From Novosphingobium umbonatum (lineage in GTDB: Bacteria; Pseudomonadota; Alphaproteobacteria; Sphingomonadales; Sphingomonadaceae), in contig NZ_SACO01000003.1 of NCBI RefSeq assembly GCF_004005905.1, positions 62,001-126,000 of the forward strand: a stretch of DNA of 64,000 nt, written 5' to 3'. Below are positions 28,472-42,395 of this stretch, piece after piece; the stretch's first letter is position 1, and each line of letters opens with the position of its first letter. Under the pieces are notes generated by a model. It did no database searches. It saw only the letters and a program-made list of their open reading frames with translations, and was not told the DNA's origin. Position numbers and translations under genes: made by a program.

Positions 28472-29086
28472 TTAGGGTAGCCGGTCCAATAGCCGGTCAT
28501 GAAGGCGTGACAGCAGCATCAGCGCCAGCACCGCGCCGGTTAGACAGCACAACATGTCCCATTGCGTGTCCCACGGGTCGCCCTGCGTGCCCAAAAACTC
28601 GTCTGCGCCTTGGCCCAGCGCCATAGCGGCGCCAAATTCAATGAGTTCGTAAGCGGCGCTGACGGTCAGGGCGCAGGCCAGCACCAAGCCTCTCAACATC
28701 CAACCGCGCCGAAGCCCCCCACCGCGGATCAGCATTTCCCGAAAGGCGATTGCGGGCACAAATCCCTGCATCAAATGGCCAAACCGGTCATAGGGGTTAC
28801 GCGTCAGCCTAAGCCAATCCTGCAAGGCAAAACCAAAGGGCACGCGGGCATAAGTATAGGCCCCGCCCAACATGAGCACCAAGCCATGCCAGCCAATCAA
28901 GATAACCAGTAGCGGTGTGATGGTCCAACGTTGGCGATAAACCCAGAGAGTTGGCAGCACGATCAGGGTGGGGGCTATTTCCATCCACCATGTTGCGCGG
29001 TCAAAGGGATGTATGCCCGATAGAACAAGGCCTGCGATCTAGAAAAAGGTCAGCGCAGGCATTAGCGGGATTCCCGATGTTTTCAT
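28472..29086 (-). pseudogene. DUF2238/YjdF-like membrane protein, interrupted by an amber codon
   Basis: The intact part (28472-28984) encodes 170 residues with about five membrane helices and LTRNPYDRFGHLMQGFVPA, the DUF2238 signature. Reading upstream in the same frame gives LVLSGIHPFDRATWWMEIAP, which is the conserved family beginning, but TAG at 29039-29041 interrupts it at codon 16. Before that, the frame continues to ATG 29086 (MKTSGIPLMPALTFF). The reconstructed 204 codons match the usual YjdF length. Starting at the internal ATG 28984 would remove the first helix and the conserved HPFDR motif. Cause could be mutation or a sequence error. Confidence 0.75.
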
Positions 29087-29098
29087 GGGAACCCCGCT
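29064..29098 (-). terminator. Hairpin after rpoD
   Basis: A 12-base stem, AGCGGGATTCCC (29064-29075) with GGGAACCCCGCT (29087-29098) including one G-T pair, in the gap between rpoD and the DUF2238 gene. Its loop holds the ATG of the DUF2238 frame. No T tract follows, so termination is not assured. Confidence 0.45.
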
Positions 29099-29107
29099 GT
29101 AACGCGA

Positions 29108-31138
29108 TTACTGGTCGAGGAAACTGCGCATCTTGCGGCTGCGGCTGGGGTGCTTCAGCTTGCGCAGGGCCTTGGCCTCGATCTGGCGGATACGTTCGCG
29201 CGTAACCGAGAACTGCTGGCCCACTTCTTCCAGCGTGTGATCGGTGTTCATGCCGATGCCGAAACGCATGCGCAGCACGCGTTCCTCACGCGGGGTAAGG
29301 CTGGCCAGAACGCGGGTGACCGTTTCCTTGAGATTGGCCTGAATGGCGGCATCCACCGGAATGATTGCATTCTTGTCCTCGATGAAATCGCCCAGATGCG
29401 AATCTTCCTCGTCGCCGATCGGCGTTTCAAGGGAGATCGGCTCCTTGGCGATTTTCATCACCTTGCGAACCTTTTCCAGCGGCATGGACAGACGCTCTGC
29501 CATTTCCTCGGGCGTGGGTTCGCGGCCCTGTTCGTGCAGGAACTGGCGGCTCGTTCGCACCAGCTTGTTGATCGTTTCGATCATATGCACCGGAATACGG
29601 ATGGTGCGCGCCTGATCGGCGATCGAACGGGTGATGGCCTGACGGATCCACCACGTGGCATAGGTGCTGAACTTGTAACCGCGGCGATATTCGAACTTGT
29701 CCACCGCCTTCATCAGGCCGATGTTGCCTTCCTGAATAAGATCAAGGAATTGCAAGCCACGGTTCGTGTATTTTTTCGCAATCGAGATCACCAGACGAAG
29801 GTTGGCTTCCACCATTTCCTTCTTGGCAATACGTGCCTCGCGCTCACCCTTTTGCACCATGTTCACGATGCGGCGGAATTCGGGCAGGGCCATGCCGGTG
29901 GTGCTGGCAATATCCGACACTTCGGTGCGAATACGTTCTACCGCATCGGCCTCGTTGGCGGCGAAATTGGCCCACTTCTTGTCGCGCTTGGCGACCGAAA
30001 CCAGCCAGTTGTCGTCCAGCTCGCGGCCGACATAGCATTCCAGGAAGTCCTTGCGGCTCACCTTGTGACGCTCGGCCAGGCGCAGCATCTGACCGCCCAG
30101 CGTGGTCAGGCGGCGGTTGAAGGCATACAGATTATCAACCAGATATTCGATCTTCTGGTTGTGGAACTGCACGCTTTCCACTTCGGCGGTCAGGTCTTCG
30201 CGCAGTTGTTGATAGGCGCGTTCCTTGTCGGCGGGATAGTCATTGCCCACCGCCATATAGTCCAGACGTTCACGCTGGGCCGCTTCAAAGCTGTGGAACA
30301 GCTCGGTGATGCGGGCAAACTTTTCCAGCGCTTCGGGCTTGAGCTGCGCTTCCATCTGGGCGAGCGAAAGAGTGTTATCCTCTTCCTCTTCTTCCACCGG
30401 ACGGCGAGCGCGGCGTTCGATGCCGTCCTCGTCCTCGTCATCGGCCGAAGGCTCTTCCTCGATGTCTTCTTCTTCCTTGAAAGAAGGGCCAGCGGTGGCT
30501 TCCGAAATCTCGCCATCGCCTTCCTCGCCGTCTTCCGACAGGTTTTCGGGCTGAGGCTCCTTGCTCAACATCGCGTCCAGATCGAGGATCTCGCGCAGCT
30601 GCATTTCGCCGTTGTTGAGCGCTTCGGACCATTGGATGATGGCGTGGAAGGTGATCGGGCTTTCGCACAGGCCCAAGATCATCGTGTCGCGGCCTGCCTC
30701 GATGCGCTTGGCAATGGCGATTTCGCCCTCGCGGCTCAGCAGTTCCACAGCACCCATCTCGCGCAGATACATGCGGACAGGGTCGTCCGTGCGCTCGACA
30801 GTTTCCTTCTTTTTGACCAGATCGGGCCGTTCATCAACGGCCTCCTCGTCCTCGGCATCCTCGGCCTTGCGTTCTTCAGGGTCGATGGCGTCCTCATCGC
30901 TTTCCACGATGTTCACGCCCATCTCGCTGATCGCGGCCATGATGTCCTCGATCTGTTCCGAAGACATCTGGTCCTGCGGCAGGGCCTCGTTCAGCTCGTC
31001 ATAGGTGATCACGCCGCGACGCTTGGCGCGCGCGATCAGCTTTTTGATCGAGGCTTCGTTGAGGTCGATCAGGGGCGCATCACCACCTTCGCCCTTGCCG
31101 CCTTCCATATCCGCGCCAGAAATCTCTTCGTCCATCAT
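29108..31138 (-). CDS. rpoD: RNA polymerase primary sigma factor
   Basis: Housekeeping sigma-70 of 676 residues. Region 1.1 is near residues 20-75, a long acidic insert follows, and core regions 2-4 show [55 protein letters not shown] and at the end the helix-turn-helix [20 protein letters not shown]. Third gene of a yqeY-dnaG-rpoD order; 45 bases separate it from dnaG, room for an extra promoter. Confidence 0.98.
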   Translation of the reverse strand: MMDEEISGADMEGGKGEGGDAPLIDLNEASIKKLIARAKRRGVITYDELNEALPQDQMSSEQIEDIMAAISEMGVNIVESDEDAIDPEERKAEDAEDEEAVDERPDLVKKKETVERTDDPVRMYLREMGAVELLSREGEIAIAKRIEAGRDTMILGLCESPITFHAIIQWSEALNNGEMQLREILDLDAMLSKEPQPENLSEDGEEGDGEISEATAGPSFKEEEDIEEEPSADDEDEDGIERRARRPVEEEEEDNTLSLAQMEAQLKPEALEKFARITELFHSFEAAQRERLDYMAVGNDYPADKERAYQQLREDLTAEVESVQFHNQKIEYLVDNLYAFNRRLTTLGGQMLRLAERHKVSRKDFLECYVGRELDDNWLVSVAKRDKKWANFAANEADAVERIRTEVSDIASTTGMALPEFRRIVNMVQKGEREARIAKKEMVEANLRLVISIAKKYTNRGLQFLDLIQEGNIGLMKAVDKFEYRRGYKFSTYATWWIRQAITRSIADQARTIRIPVHMIETINKLVRTSRQFLHEQGREPTPEEMAERLSMPLEKVRKVMKIAKEPISLETPIGDEEDSHLGDFIEDKNAIIPVDAAIQANLKETVTRVLASLTPREERVLRMRFGIGMNTDHTLEEVGQQFSVTRERIRQIEAKALRKLKHPSRSRKMRSFLDQ

Positions 31139-31183
31139 TTCGCCATCTTGTTGAGTGTGCTGGAAGGGTTACCCGCCAACACG

Positions 31184-33112
31184 TTAATCCTGGGCTGGAT
31201 CACCGACCGCCGCTTGTGCTGATGCCATTTGGCCGAGTCGCGCGCGCAAATCCAGTTCTCTTTTACGCAAGTCCTGCAATCTTTCCTGAAGCCTTTTGTG
31301 TTCGGCCTCGGCTTCGGGTGTCAATTCCTGTGCATAGCGGGCCATGGCTTGCGCCTTGGCCGCCTCTGTTTCGGGGATGTCCACCAGCACGCACAACACA
31401 TCGCCAAGCTCGGCCGCGGCCGTTTCGTCGCTGTGCTGCAAGAAGGAAAAGGCCATGTCCCGCTGTGGTTCCCCGCTGGGCATGGATAGCCCCCTGTTGT
31501 TGAATATGGCTTCAATTGCGCCAGTTTCAAGGGGGGCGCCGCTGTCGACGTGATCCAGAATGGCGTCAATCCGCGCATCCTCTGCCGCTAGTCGCGCCAA
31601 TTGCGGCCCGTGGCGCAAGGCTAGATCGGGGCGGCGCATCAGGCCGGCGACCACCGCTTCCACCGTGCGGCTTCGCGCTTCATCGCCGGGCCTGCGCTGC
31701 AATCGCGCCGCCGTTTCCGGCAGCGGATTGGGTGAGGGCAAATCGCGCCAATTGCCCCGACCACCAGCCCGCTGCGGGCGGGCAGGGGCGTTGCGGGTAA
31801 AGTTGCGCTGATTGAAGCCACCCGATTCGCGGCGCGGGAAGGCGAAGTCGGAAAAGCGCTCCAGCAGGTCTCGGCGGTAGAGCGCCTTAATGTCATTATC
31901 GGCAATCGTGTCGACATGGGCCATCAACCGCGCCTTCAGGCCGGCCTTGTCCTCCGGCGTGGCGGCAGGCGAGGCATCCCGTTCGAACTGCCACAAAGCA
32001 TCCAGCAGTCCCTGCGCGCCTTCCAGCAATTCTTCCATCGCCGCCGGACCTTGCGCTTTGATCAGATCATCCGGATCCTGCCCCTGCGGCATACGCACGA
32101 TGCGCAGGCTATGGCCGGGGCGCAACAGGGGCAGGGCGCGGCTGATGGCGCGCATCGCTGCCCTTTGCCCCGCCGCGTCGCCATCGAAACACAGGACCGG
32201 CACCGGCACCATGCGCCACAGCATCTCGATCTGCGTTTCGGTCAGCGCCGTGCCCAAAGGCGCCACGCTCTCGCCAAAACCGGCGGCGGCCAGCGCGATC
32301 ACATCCATATAGCCTTCGACCACGATCAGCCTTTTGGACTGGCGCGAGGCGGGGGAGGCGCGGTGGTGGTTATAGAGCGTGCGGCCCTTGTCGAACAAAG
32401 GCGTGTCGGGGGAATTGAGATATTTGGGCGCGTCTGTCTTGGTCTTGTCCAGAATGCGCCCGCCAAAGGCGATCACCCGCCCGCGCGCATCATGGATCGG
32501 CAGCATCAAACGGCCACGGAAGCGGTCGTAGGGTTCCTTGTCCTCCACCGCGATGCGCAGACCCGCCTCGATCAGCATCGGTTCGGGGAATTGGGTCAAA
32601 GCGCCCTTGAGCGCCTGACGCCCCTCCGGCGCATAGCCAAAGCCGAATTCGCGGCAGACGGCGGCGGAAAAGCCGCGCGTGGCCAGATAGGCGCGGGCGC
32701 GGGCGCCTTCCTCGCCGGAGAGTTGATCGACAAACCAGCCCTGCGCCGCGCCCATGCAATCATGCAGCGTCTTTTGCTGCTCGGCCCTTTGTGCCTGTTG
32801 GCGGGCGAATTGCGGGTCGGGCGCGGGCAATTCCATGCCCGCTTCCTCGGCCAGATCCTTTACCGCATCGATAAAGCTCATGCCGCGCTGGTCGGTCATC
32901 CAGCGGATGACATCGCCATGCGCCCCGCAGCCAAAGCAGTGGTAGAAGCCCTTTTCATCATTGATGGTGAAGCTAGGCGACTTTTCATTGTGGAACGGGC
33001 AGCAGGCCTTGAACTCCCGCCCCGCCTTGATGACGCGCACCGTCCGCCCGATCACGCCCGACAGCGTGATGCGGCTGCGCAATTCGTCAAGGAACTGGGG
33101 CGAGAGGCTCAT
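31184..33112 (-). CDS. dnaG: DNA primase
   Basis: Makes RNA primers at the replication fork. The 642-residue protein has an N-terminal CHC2-type zinc finger (CCPFHNEKSPSF, HCFGCGAHGD near residue 40-65), the Toprim domain with VVEGYMDVIALAAAGF and CFDGDAAGQRAA near 260-320, and a C-terminal DnaB-binding region. One base after the yqeY stop, so translationally coupled. Confidence 0.97.
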   Translation of the reverse strand: MSLSPQFLDELRSRITLSGVIGRTVRVIKAGREFKACCPFHNEKSPSFTINDEKGFYHCFGCGAHGDVIRWMTDQRGMSFIDAVKDLAEEAGMELPAPDPQFARQQAQRAEQQKTLHDCMGAAQGWFVDQLSGEEGARARAYLATRGFSAAVCREFGFGYAPEGRQALKGALTQFPEPMLIEAGLRIAVEDKEPYDRFRGRLMLPIHDARGRVIAFGGRILDKTKTDAPKYLNSPDTPLFDKGRTLYNHHRASPASRQSKRLIVVEGYMDVIALAAAGFGESVAPLGTALTETQIEMLWRMVPVPVLCFDGDAAGQRAAMRAISRALPLLRPGHSLRIVRMPQGQDPDDLIKAQGPAAMEELLEGAQGLLDALWQFERDASPAATPEDKAGLKARLMAHVDTIADNDIKALYRRDLLERFSDFAFPRRESGGFNQRNFTRNAPARPQRAGGRGNWRDLPSPNPLPETAARLQRRPGDEARSRTVEAVVAGLMRRPDLALRHGPQLARLAAEDARIDAILDHVDSGAPLETGAIEAIFNNRGLSMPSGEPQRDMAFSFLQHSDETAAAELGDVLCVLVDIPETEAAKAQAMARYAQELTPEAEAEHKRLQERLQDLRKRELDLRARLGQMASAQAAVGDPAQD

Positions 33113-33113
33113 T

Positions 33114-33566
33114 TTAAGCGAGCGCAGCCTTCACCAAAGCGCTGGCCTTGCCCATGTCGAGCTGCGAGCCATGCTTGGCCTTCAGAGCGGCCACAACCTT
33201 GCCCATGTCCTTGATGCTGGTAGCGCCCACTTCGGCCTTGATCGCCTCGATCGCGGCTTTCACCTCATCCTCGCCCAATTGCGCGGGCAGGAAACTTTCG
33301 ATCACCGCCACTTCGGCCGCTTCGGCAGCGGCCAGTTCGGGGCGGCCGCCCTGTTCATACATGGCAATCGATTCGCGGCGCTGCTTCACCATCTTTTGCA
33401 GCACATCCACCACCAGCGTGTCATCATCGGGCTGCGTCGCGGCGGTGCGCAGTTCGATATCCTTGTCCTTCAGCTTGGCCAGAATGAGGCGCACAGCGGC
33501 AAGGCGTTCCTTGTCGCCCGACTTCATAGCTGCAACCTGAGCGGCCTTGATCGAATCGCGGATCAT
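33114..33566 (-). CDS. GatB/YqeY domain protein
   Basis: A 150-residue member of the YqeY family, related to the tail domain of amidotransferase subunit GatB that contacts tRNA. Signatures: LRLILAKLKDKDIE-like region, KQRRESIAMYEQGGRPELAAAE and PAQLGEDEVKAAI. It occupies the first place of the dnaG-rpoD operon, where E. coli has rpsU. Its molecular role is not well defined. Confidence 0.9.
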   Translation of the reverse strand: MIRDSIKAAQVAAMKSGDKERLAAVRLILAKLKDKDIELRTAATQPDDDTLVVDVLQKMVKQRRESIAMYEQGGRPELAAAEAAEVAVIESFLPAQLGEDEVKAAIEAIKAEVGATSIKDMGKVVAALKAKHGSQLDMGKASALVKAALA

Positions 33567-33759
33567 GTAATGTTCGTTCCTGTAAGGGTTGTCGCGCGGG
33601 ACCCGCGCGGCGTGAATGGGGATTTACGCCTGTAGGCTGGCCGTCAAAGCAGCGCCTGTGCATCGCAATGGGACATGATAGCCAGAAATTGCCGCCAAAG
33701 CCAGATTTCCCTTTTGTCCGCCCACAGCAGTTTAGGGTGAGAACGGGGCAGGCTTGGGG

Positions 33760-33788
33760 TTGACGGATGGGCCCATGGGGTTTAGCGG
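33760..33788 (+). promoter_or_regulatory. Candidate carAB promoter
   Basis: TTGACG (33760-33765), 17 bases, TAGCGG (33783-33788), some 50 bases upstream of carA. The 270-base gap to the divergent yqeY gene holds this and a perfect GCGCGGG/CCCGCGC hairpin close to 33595-33609; I see no pyrimidine-specific leader. Confidence 0.45.
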
Positions 33789-33836
33789 GCGGCCCTTAGC
33801 AACCATTCCTGTAAAACTGTTCACGGAGCGCCCCCT

Positions 33837-35002
33837 ATGGCAGACCCCGCCCCTTCGCTTGCGCCTAAACCTGTTGGCGCCACCGCTGTTCTGGTGCTCA
33901 GCGATGGGTATGTGGCTTGGGGTCGCGGCTTTGGCGCCAGCGGCAGCGCGGTGGGCGAAGTGTGTTTCAACACCGCCATCACCGGCTATCAAGAGATCAT
34001 GACCGATCCTTCCTACGCTGGCCAGATCGTGACCTTCACATTCCCGCATATCGGCAATGTCGGTGTGAACGAAGAAGACCTCGAAAGCCGCTTTGACGGC
34101 GCGGTGGGCTGCCTTGTTCGCGAAGATGTTACCGCACCCTCCAACTTCCGCAGCGAAGGCACGTTTGATGCGTGGATGGCGGCCAAGGGCAAGATCGGCA
34201 TTGCTGGTCTCGACACCCGCGCGCTGACCCGCCGCATCCGCCTTTCGGGCGCCCCCAATGCGGTGATCGCCCATTCGCCCGAAGGTGAATTCGACATTCC
34301 CGCGCTGCTGGCTCAGGCCAAGGCATGGCCGGGCCTTGAAGGCATGGATTTGGCCAAGGTGGTTTCGCGCAGCGCCAGCGAAAGCTGGACCGGCGATGCA
34401 TGGGCCTTGGGCAAGGGCTATGGCGCAAGCGATGGCGAAGGCCGCCCGCATGTGGTCGCGCTGGATTTTGGCGCGAAAGACAACATCTTCCGCAACCTTG
34501 TTCACGCAGGGGCGAAGGTGACGGTGGTGCCCGGTAACACTTCTCTGGCCGATGTGCTGGCGCTCTCGCCTGCCGGCGTGTTCCTGTCCAACGGTCCGGG
34601 GGACCCTGCGGCCACTGGTGAATATGCCGTGCCGGTCATTCAGGGCCTGCTGGAAGCGGGCATCCCCATCTTCGGCATCTGCCTTGGCCACCAGATGCTG
34701 GCGCTGGCTGCTGGCGCCAAGACGATCAAGATGCATCAGGGCCACCGCGGCGCCAACCATCCGGTGAAGCGTCTGGCCGATGATGTGGTGGAAATCACCA
34801 GCATGAACCACGGTTTCGCCGTGGACGCGGCCAGCCTGCCCGCAGGCGTGGTTGAAACGCATCGCTCGCTGTTTGACGGGTCGAACTGTGGTATCGAGAT
34901 CACCGGCAAGCGTGCCTTCTCGGTCCAGTACCACCCCGAAGCCTCGCCGGGGCCGATGGACAGCTTCTATCTTTTCACGAAATTCATTGAGAGCCTCGCC
35001 TG

Positions 35003-35003
<1 letters not shown>
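33837..35003 (+). CDS. carA: Carbamoyl-phosphate synthase small subunit
   Basis: Glutaminase subunit that feeds ammonia to CarB for arginine and pyrimidine synthesis. N-terminal [20 protein letters not shown] is typical; the class I glutamine amidotransferase domain has SNGPGDPAA, the nucleophile loop [12 protein letters not shown] near residue 280 and the catalytic His/Glu in YHPEASPGP. The 388-residue length is normal. Its TGA shares the A with the ATG of carB. Confidence 0.97.
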
Positions 35004-38317
<3,314 letters not shown>

Positions 38318-38355
38318 CCGACCACGTCCTTCTCTGCATTGCTGGACGGATTTCG

Positions 38356-38387
38356 CCCCGTGCTTTCCTTTGCCGGAAAGCGCGGGG
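38356..38387 (+). terminator. Hairpin after carB
   Basis: CCCCGTGCTTTCC (38356-38368) and GGAAAGCGCGGGG (38375-38387) pair except for one T-G position. No strong T tract follows (TAGAATTTG), but position suggests the carAB transcript ends here before greA. Confidence 0.55.
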
Positions 38388-38437
38388 TAGAATTTGACAG
38401 CAAAGCGGGGGAAGGGGGCTTTTAGGAAGAGTTACGA

Positions 38438-38914
38438 ATGGCGAGTATCGAAAAGCTGCCGATGTTGGCCGCAGGCTATGAAAAGCTGACCGCCGAATTG
38501 CGCGCATTGCGTGACGAGCGTCCGCTGATCGTGGATGCGATCGAAGAAGCGCGGGCCCATGGTGACCTTTCGGAAAATGCCGAATATCACTCGGCCAAGG
38601 AACGTCAGGGGCAGGTGGAAGCCGCGATTGCCGATCTGGAAGATCGCGTGTCGCGGGCTCAGATCATCGATCCCACCACGCTGTCGGGCGACAAGATCAT
38701 TTTTGGCGCCACGGTCACGTTGCTGGATGATGATGACAAGCCGGTGCGTTACCAGATTGTCGGCCCCTATGAGGCGGACGCCAAGGCTGGCAAGATCAGC
38801 TATAATTCGCCGCTGGGCCGCGCCTTGATCGGCAAGCGCGTGGGCGACGAAATGGAAGTCAGCGTGCCTGCAGGCGAGCGTTTTTATGCGGTGGAAAAGA
38901 TCGAATTTATTTGA
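38438..38914 (+). CDS. greA: Transcription elongation factor GreA
   Basis: Rescues backtracked RNA polymerase by stimulating transcript cleavage. The N-terminal coiled coil has [19 protein letters not shown] and the acidic tip [16 protein letters not shown] (Asp and Glu of the finger); the C-terminal domain contains [17 protein letters not shown]. The 158-residue length is exact for the family. ATG 38438 follows AGGAAGAG. Confidence 0.97.
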   Translation: MASIEKLPMLAAGYEKLTAELRALRDERPLIVDAIEEARAHGDLSENAEYHSAKERQGQVEAAIADLEDRVSRAQIIDPTTLSGDKIIFGATVTLLDDDDKPVRYQIVGPYEADAKAGKISYNSPLGRALIGKRVGDEMEVSVPAGERFYAVEKIEFI

Positions 38915-38961
38915 TCTTTTTATCCGATCTGCCTGACCTAACAGGAAAATGACCGGACACG

Positions 38962-38992
38962 AAAAAGGCCCCGTATCGCTACGGGGCCTTTT
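38962..38992. terminator. Terminator of greA
   Basis: AAAAAGGCCCCGTA, loop TCGC, TACGGGGCCTTTT: a long perfect stem with A and T ends between greA and the convergent DUF4170 gene, so usable from both sides. Confidence 0.88.
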
Positions 38993-39013
38993 GCTTTGGA
39001 CCTCTGGCCGATC

Positions 39014-39235
39014 TTAATGATCGTGGCCGGGTTCCAGCAGCTTGTGCAGATGCACAACCACATATTTCATCTCGGCATCGTCCACGCTGCGCTGCGCAGC
39101 GGCGCGCCAGGCATCGACCGCCGAAGCATAGTCCGGAAACACGCCAACATAATCCAGTGCATTAAGGTCAACGAAATCAGTGCCCTGAGGGTCCTTTACG
39201 CGACCGCCGATAACCAGATGAAGAAGTTGCGACAT
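39014..39235 (-). CDS. DUF4170 protein
   Basis: A 73-residue soluble protein fitting the alphaproteobacterial DUF4170 family: VIGGRVKDPQGTDFVDLNAL, GVFPDYASAVDAWRAAAQ and a His-rich end LHKLLEPGHDH. Function is unknown. Convergent with greA. Confidence 0.85.
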   Translation of the reverse strand: MSQLLHLVIGGRVKDPQGTDFVDLNALDYVGVFPDYASAVDAWRAAAQRSVDDAEMKYVVVHLHKLLEPGHDH

Positions 39236-39344
39236 GGGTTTTCCCGATTAGAGTGGGGGAGACAGAAGCCGTGCCATAGCATTGTGCGATGGCGAACGGC
39301 AAGTATGGCGCATAACAGGCTTCTGAAAAGCTAATGGCTGTGGC

Positions 39345-39713
39345 TCAAGTTTGATCATCCGTGGGGTCTTGCCCAACATCGACGGTTTTGCGCGAGAGCA
39401 GCCCTTTGGCCTTGGCCAGCACCGGAGCGGCCTTTGGCCCCAGCGCCACCACACCTTGCAACACCTGCTTGCGCGCCGCCCACAGCATCAAAGCAGTCAA
39501 GGTCCCGGCCAGAACGCCGCGATTATCGGCGGCAATTTCCATCGCCTGCGCCATGGCATTGCGGCCGTGGATCTCCAGATCGGCCCGCACGCGTTTGCCC
39601 AGAACCTTGGGATCGGACAGGCTCTTGGCCGCGGACAATTTGGCAGTAAGGCTTTTGCGCGCGGCATCGCGGCGGGCGCGCAGGGCCTCGAGGCGATCCT
39701 TGTCGGGGTTCAC
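39345..39713 (-). CDS. YqjK-like unknown protein
   Basis: A 122-residue protein with a strongly charged N-terminal helix (DRLEALRARRDAARKSL), a hydrophobic segment near residues 66-80 (VLAGTLTALMLWAARKQV) and a basic tail. Its ATG overlaps the preceding gene's TGA as ATGA. Order and properties resemble the third gene of the E. coli yqjD-yqjE-yqjK operon; sequence similarity itself is not demonstrated. Confidence 0.65.
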   Translation of the reverse strand: MNPDKDRLEALRARRDAARKSLTAKLSAAKSLSDPKVLGKRVRADLEIHGRNAMAQAMEIAADNRGVLAGTLTALMLWAARKQVLQGVVALGPKAAPVLAKAKGLLSRKTVDVGQDPTDDQT

Positions 39714-40114
39714 TGGTCTTTATCCTCGGCAATCAGGGCCAACAAGGACTGGAATGCGCGCCACGGCGCCTGAACGGCCCAAGCCAGCGCCGCCAGCAAC
39801 AGGCCAAGGACGATCAGCAAAGCCCACCAGAAGCCGATGCTTTGTCCCAATGCCAGCAACAGGCCAACCACCAGCACCAGCAACGAAGCGAAAAGGAACG
39901 CTCCGGCCAAGGCCGCTCTGGCCACGAGATTGCCGCTTTCGCGCACCGCATAACGCAGACGTGCCTTTTGGAATGCGATCTCGCTGGACACCGCTTCTTT
40001 GGCTGCTCCGGTCAGCGCGTCCCATTCCGCTTCCAGCGTTGTCGATTGGTCGGCAGGTTGCGAAGCAAGGGGCTCGTCGCCACTGTCTAGCGGTTCTTGG
40101 CGGCGCTTGGGCAT
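39710..40114 (-). CDS. Phage-holin-family (YqjE-like) membrane protein
   Basis: A 134-residue protein with two adjacent membrane helices (AGAFLFASLLVLVVGLLLAL and WWALLIVLGLLLAALAWAV) behind an amphipathic region with EIAFQKARLRYAVRE. This is the layout of YqjE/Holin-X superfamily proteins. The 'holin' name reflects topology only; no phage gene is near. It is coupled to the following gene by a 4-base overlap. Confidence 0.75.
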   Translation of the reverse strand: MPKRRQEPLDSGDEPLASQPADQSTTLEAEWDALTGAAKEAVSSEIAFQKARLRYAVRESGNLVARAALAGAFLFASLLVLVVGLLLALGQSIGFWWALLIVLGLLLAALAWAVQAPWRAFQSLLALIAEDKDQ

Positions 40115-40177
40115 AGCAGAGAGGTTTCCGGTTTCGGCAAGAGGCGGCAGGTGGACTTCCTGCCGCCGTTCAGGTCA

Positions 40178-40753
40178 TTATTCGGCGGCGTCATTATCCG
40201 CTTCAACGGCTTCCTCGCCGCCACCGCCCAACAATTTGGCCAGCGCAAAACCGACCACCGCCGCCGCGCCAATCGCCACAGCAGGGTTCTTTTTCACGAA
40301 TTCCACCGCATCCTTGCCCAACTCGTCCAGTTCCTTGGATTCCAGCTTGGCGGCGGTTTCCTGAATGGAGCGGGCGGCGGTGCGGGCGTAATCGCCATAT
40401 TTCGCGCCCAGCTTGTCATCGACCACGCTGGCATTGTCGGCAAACAACTTGCCCAGACCCGAAAGGGCATCACTGGCCTTCACCTTGCCCTCGGCGGCCA
40501 GAGCCAGCGCGCGTTCCTTGGCCTGTTCGCCAATGGCGCGTGCCTCGGCGGCCAGATCGGCGGAGGACAGCTTGTCTTCCAGCTTTTCGCGATAGGGGGC
40601 GGCCTTTTCCTGCAGGTCTTTGCCCAGAGCCACAGCGCTGGCCTTGGCATCTTCCAGCGCCTTGCTGAATTTTGCAGAGACGGTTTCGCCCGTTGCGGCC
40701 ACAGTTTCAGCAACAGCTTCAGGTGCGAGCGGAGCGGTGGTTTCGTCAGCCAT
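40178..40753 (-). CDS. YqjD/ElaB-like tail-anchored protein
   Basis: A 191-residue helix-forming, Ala/Lys/Glu-rich protein that should form long coiled coils (KFSKALEDAKASAVALGKDL and later), ending in a single hydrophobic segment KNPAVAIGAAAVVGFALAKL with the glycine-zipper look of DUF883 proteins. In E. coli YqjD is a ribosome-binding inner-membrane protein of stationary phase. First gene of the trio, divergent from eno. Confidence 0.75.
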   Translation of the reverse strand: MADETTAPLAPEAVAETVAATGETVSAKFSKALEDAKASAVALGKDLQEKAAPYREKLEDKLSSADLAAEARAIGEQAKERALALAAEGKVKASDALSGLGKLFADNASVVDDKLGAKYGDYARTAARSIQETAAKLESKELDELGKDAVEFVKKNPAVAIGAAAVVGFALAKLLGGGGEEAVEADNDAAE

Positions 40754-40822
40754 GGTCTTGTTCCTTTTCCCTGCGATGGCGGGTTAGCCTTTTGTCTCTA
40801 GCACCAAAAGCGGCGCATATGA

Positions 40823-42226
<1,404 letters not shown>

Positions 42227-42235
42227 GAGGCGAAA

Positions 42236-42273
42236 GGGAGCGCCACCTTACTCAGACTAGGGTAAGTGCTCCC
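42236..42273 (+). other. Stem-loop in the 3' region of eno
   Basis: GGGAGC (42236-42241) pairs with GCTCCC (42268-42273), and inside CTTAC (42247-42251) pairs with GTAAG (42262-42266). It starts ten bases after the eno stop and precedes the actual terminator, so it may protect the 3' end of the mRNA. Confidence 0.45.
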
Positions 42274-42320
42274 AAAGGGCTACAGAGTGCCTTATAGGGC
42301 AATTGGGGGCATAAAAAGAG

Positions 42321-42355
42321 AGCGGCCGGAGGTGATAAAGCTTCCGGCCGCTTTT
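42321..42355. terminator. Terminator of eno
   Basis: AGCGGCCGGA (42321-42330) pairs perfectly with TCCGGCCGCT (42343-42352), then TTTT; the left side has AAAAAGAG, so it can also serve the convergent regulator gene. Confidence 0.85.
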
Positions 42356-42395
42356 CTATGTGTTTTGCCGCAGCCTTGAATGCGACTGCCATCGT

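Noticed and set aside
29150..31222. 690-codon plus-strand frame opposite rpoD
   Set aside because: Shadow of rpoD; low complexity and no ribosome binding site.
39710..40114. Phage holin as evidence of a prophage
   Set aside because: No capsid, integrase, lysin or attachment site nearby; the two-helix topology and neighbours fit a YqjE-like protein.
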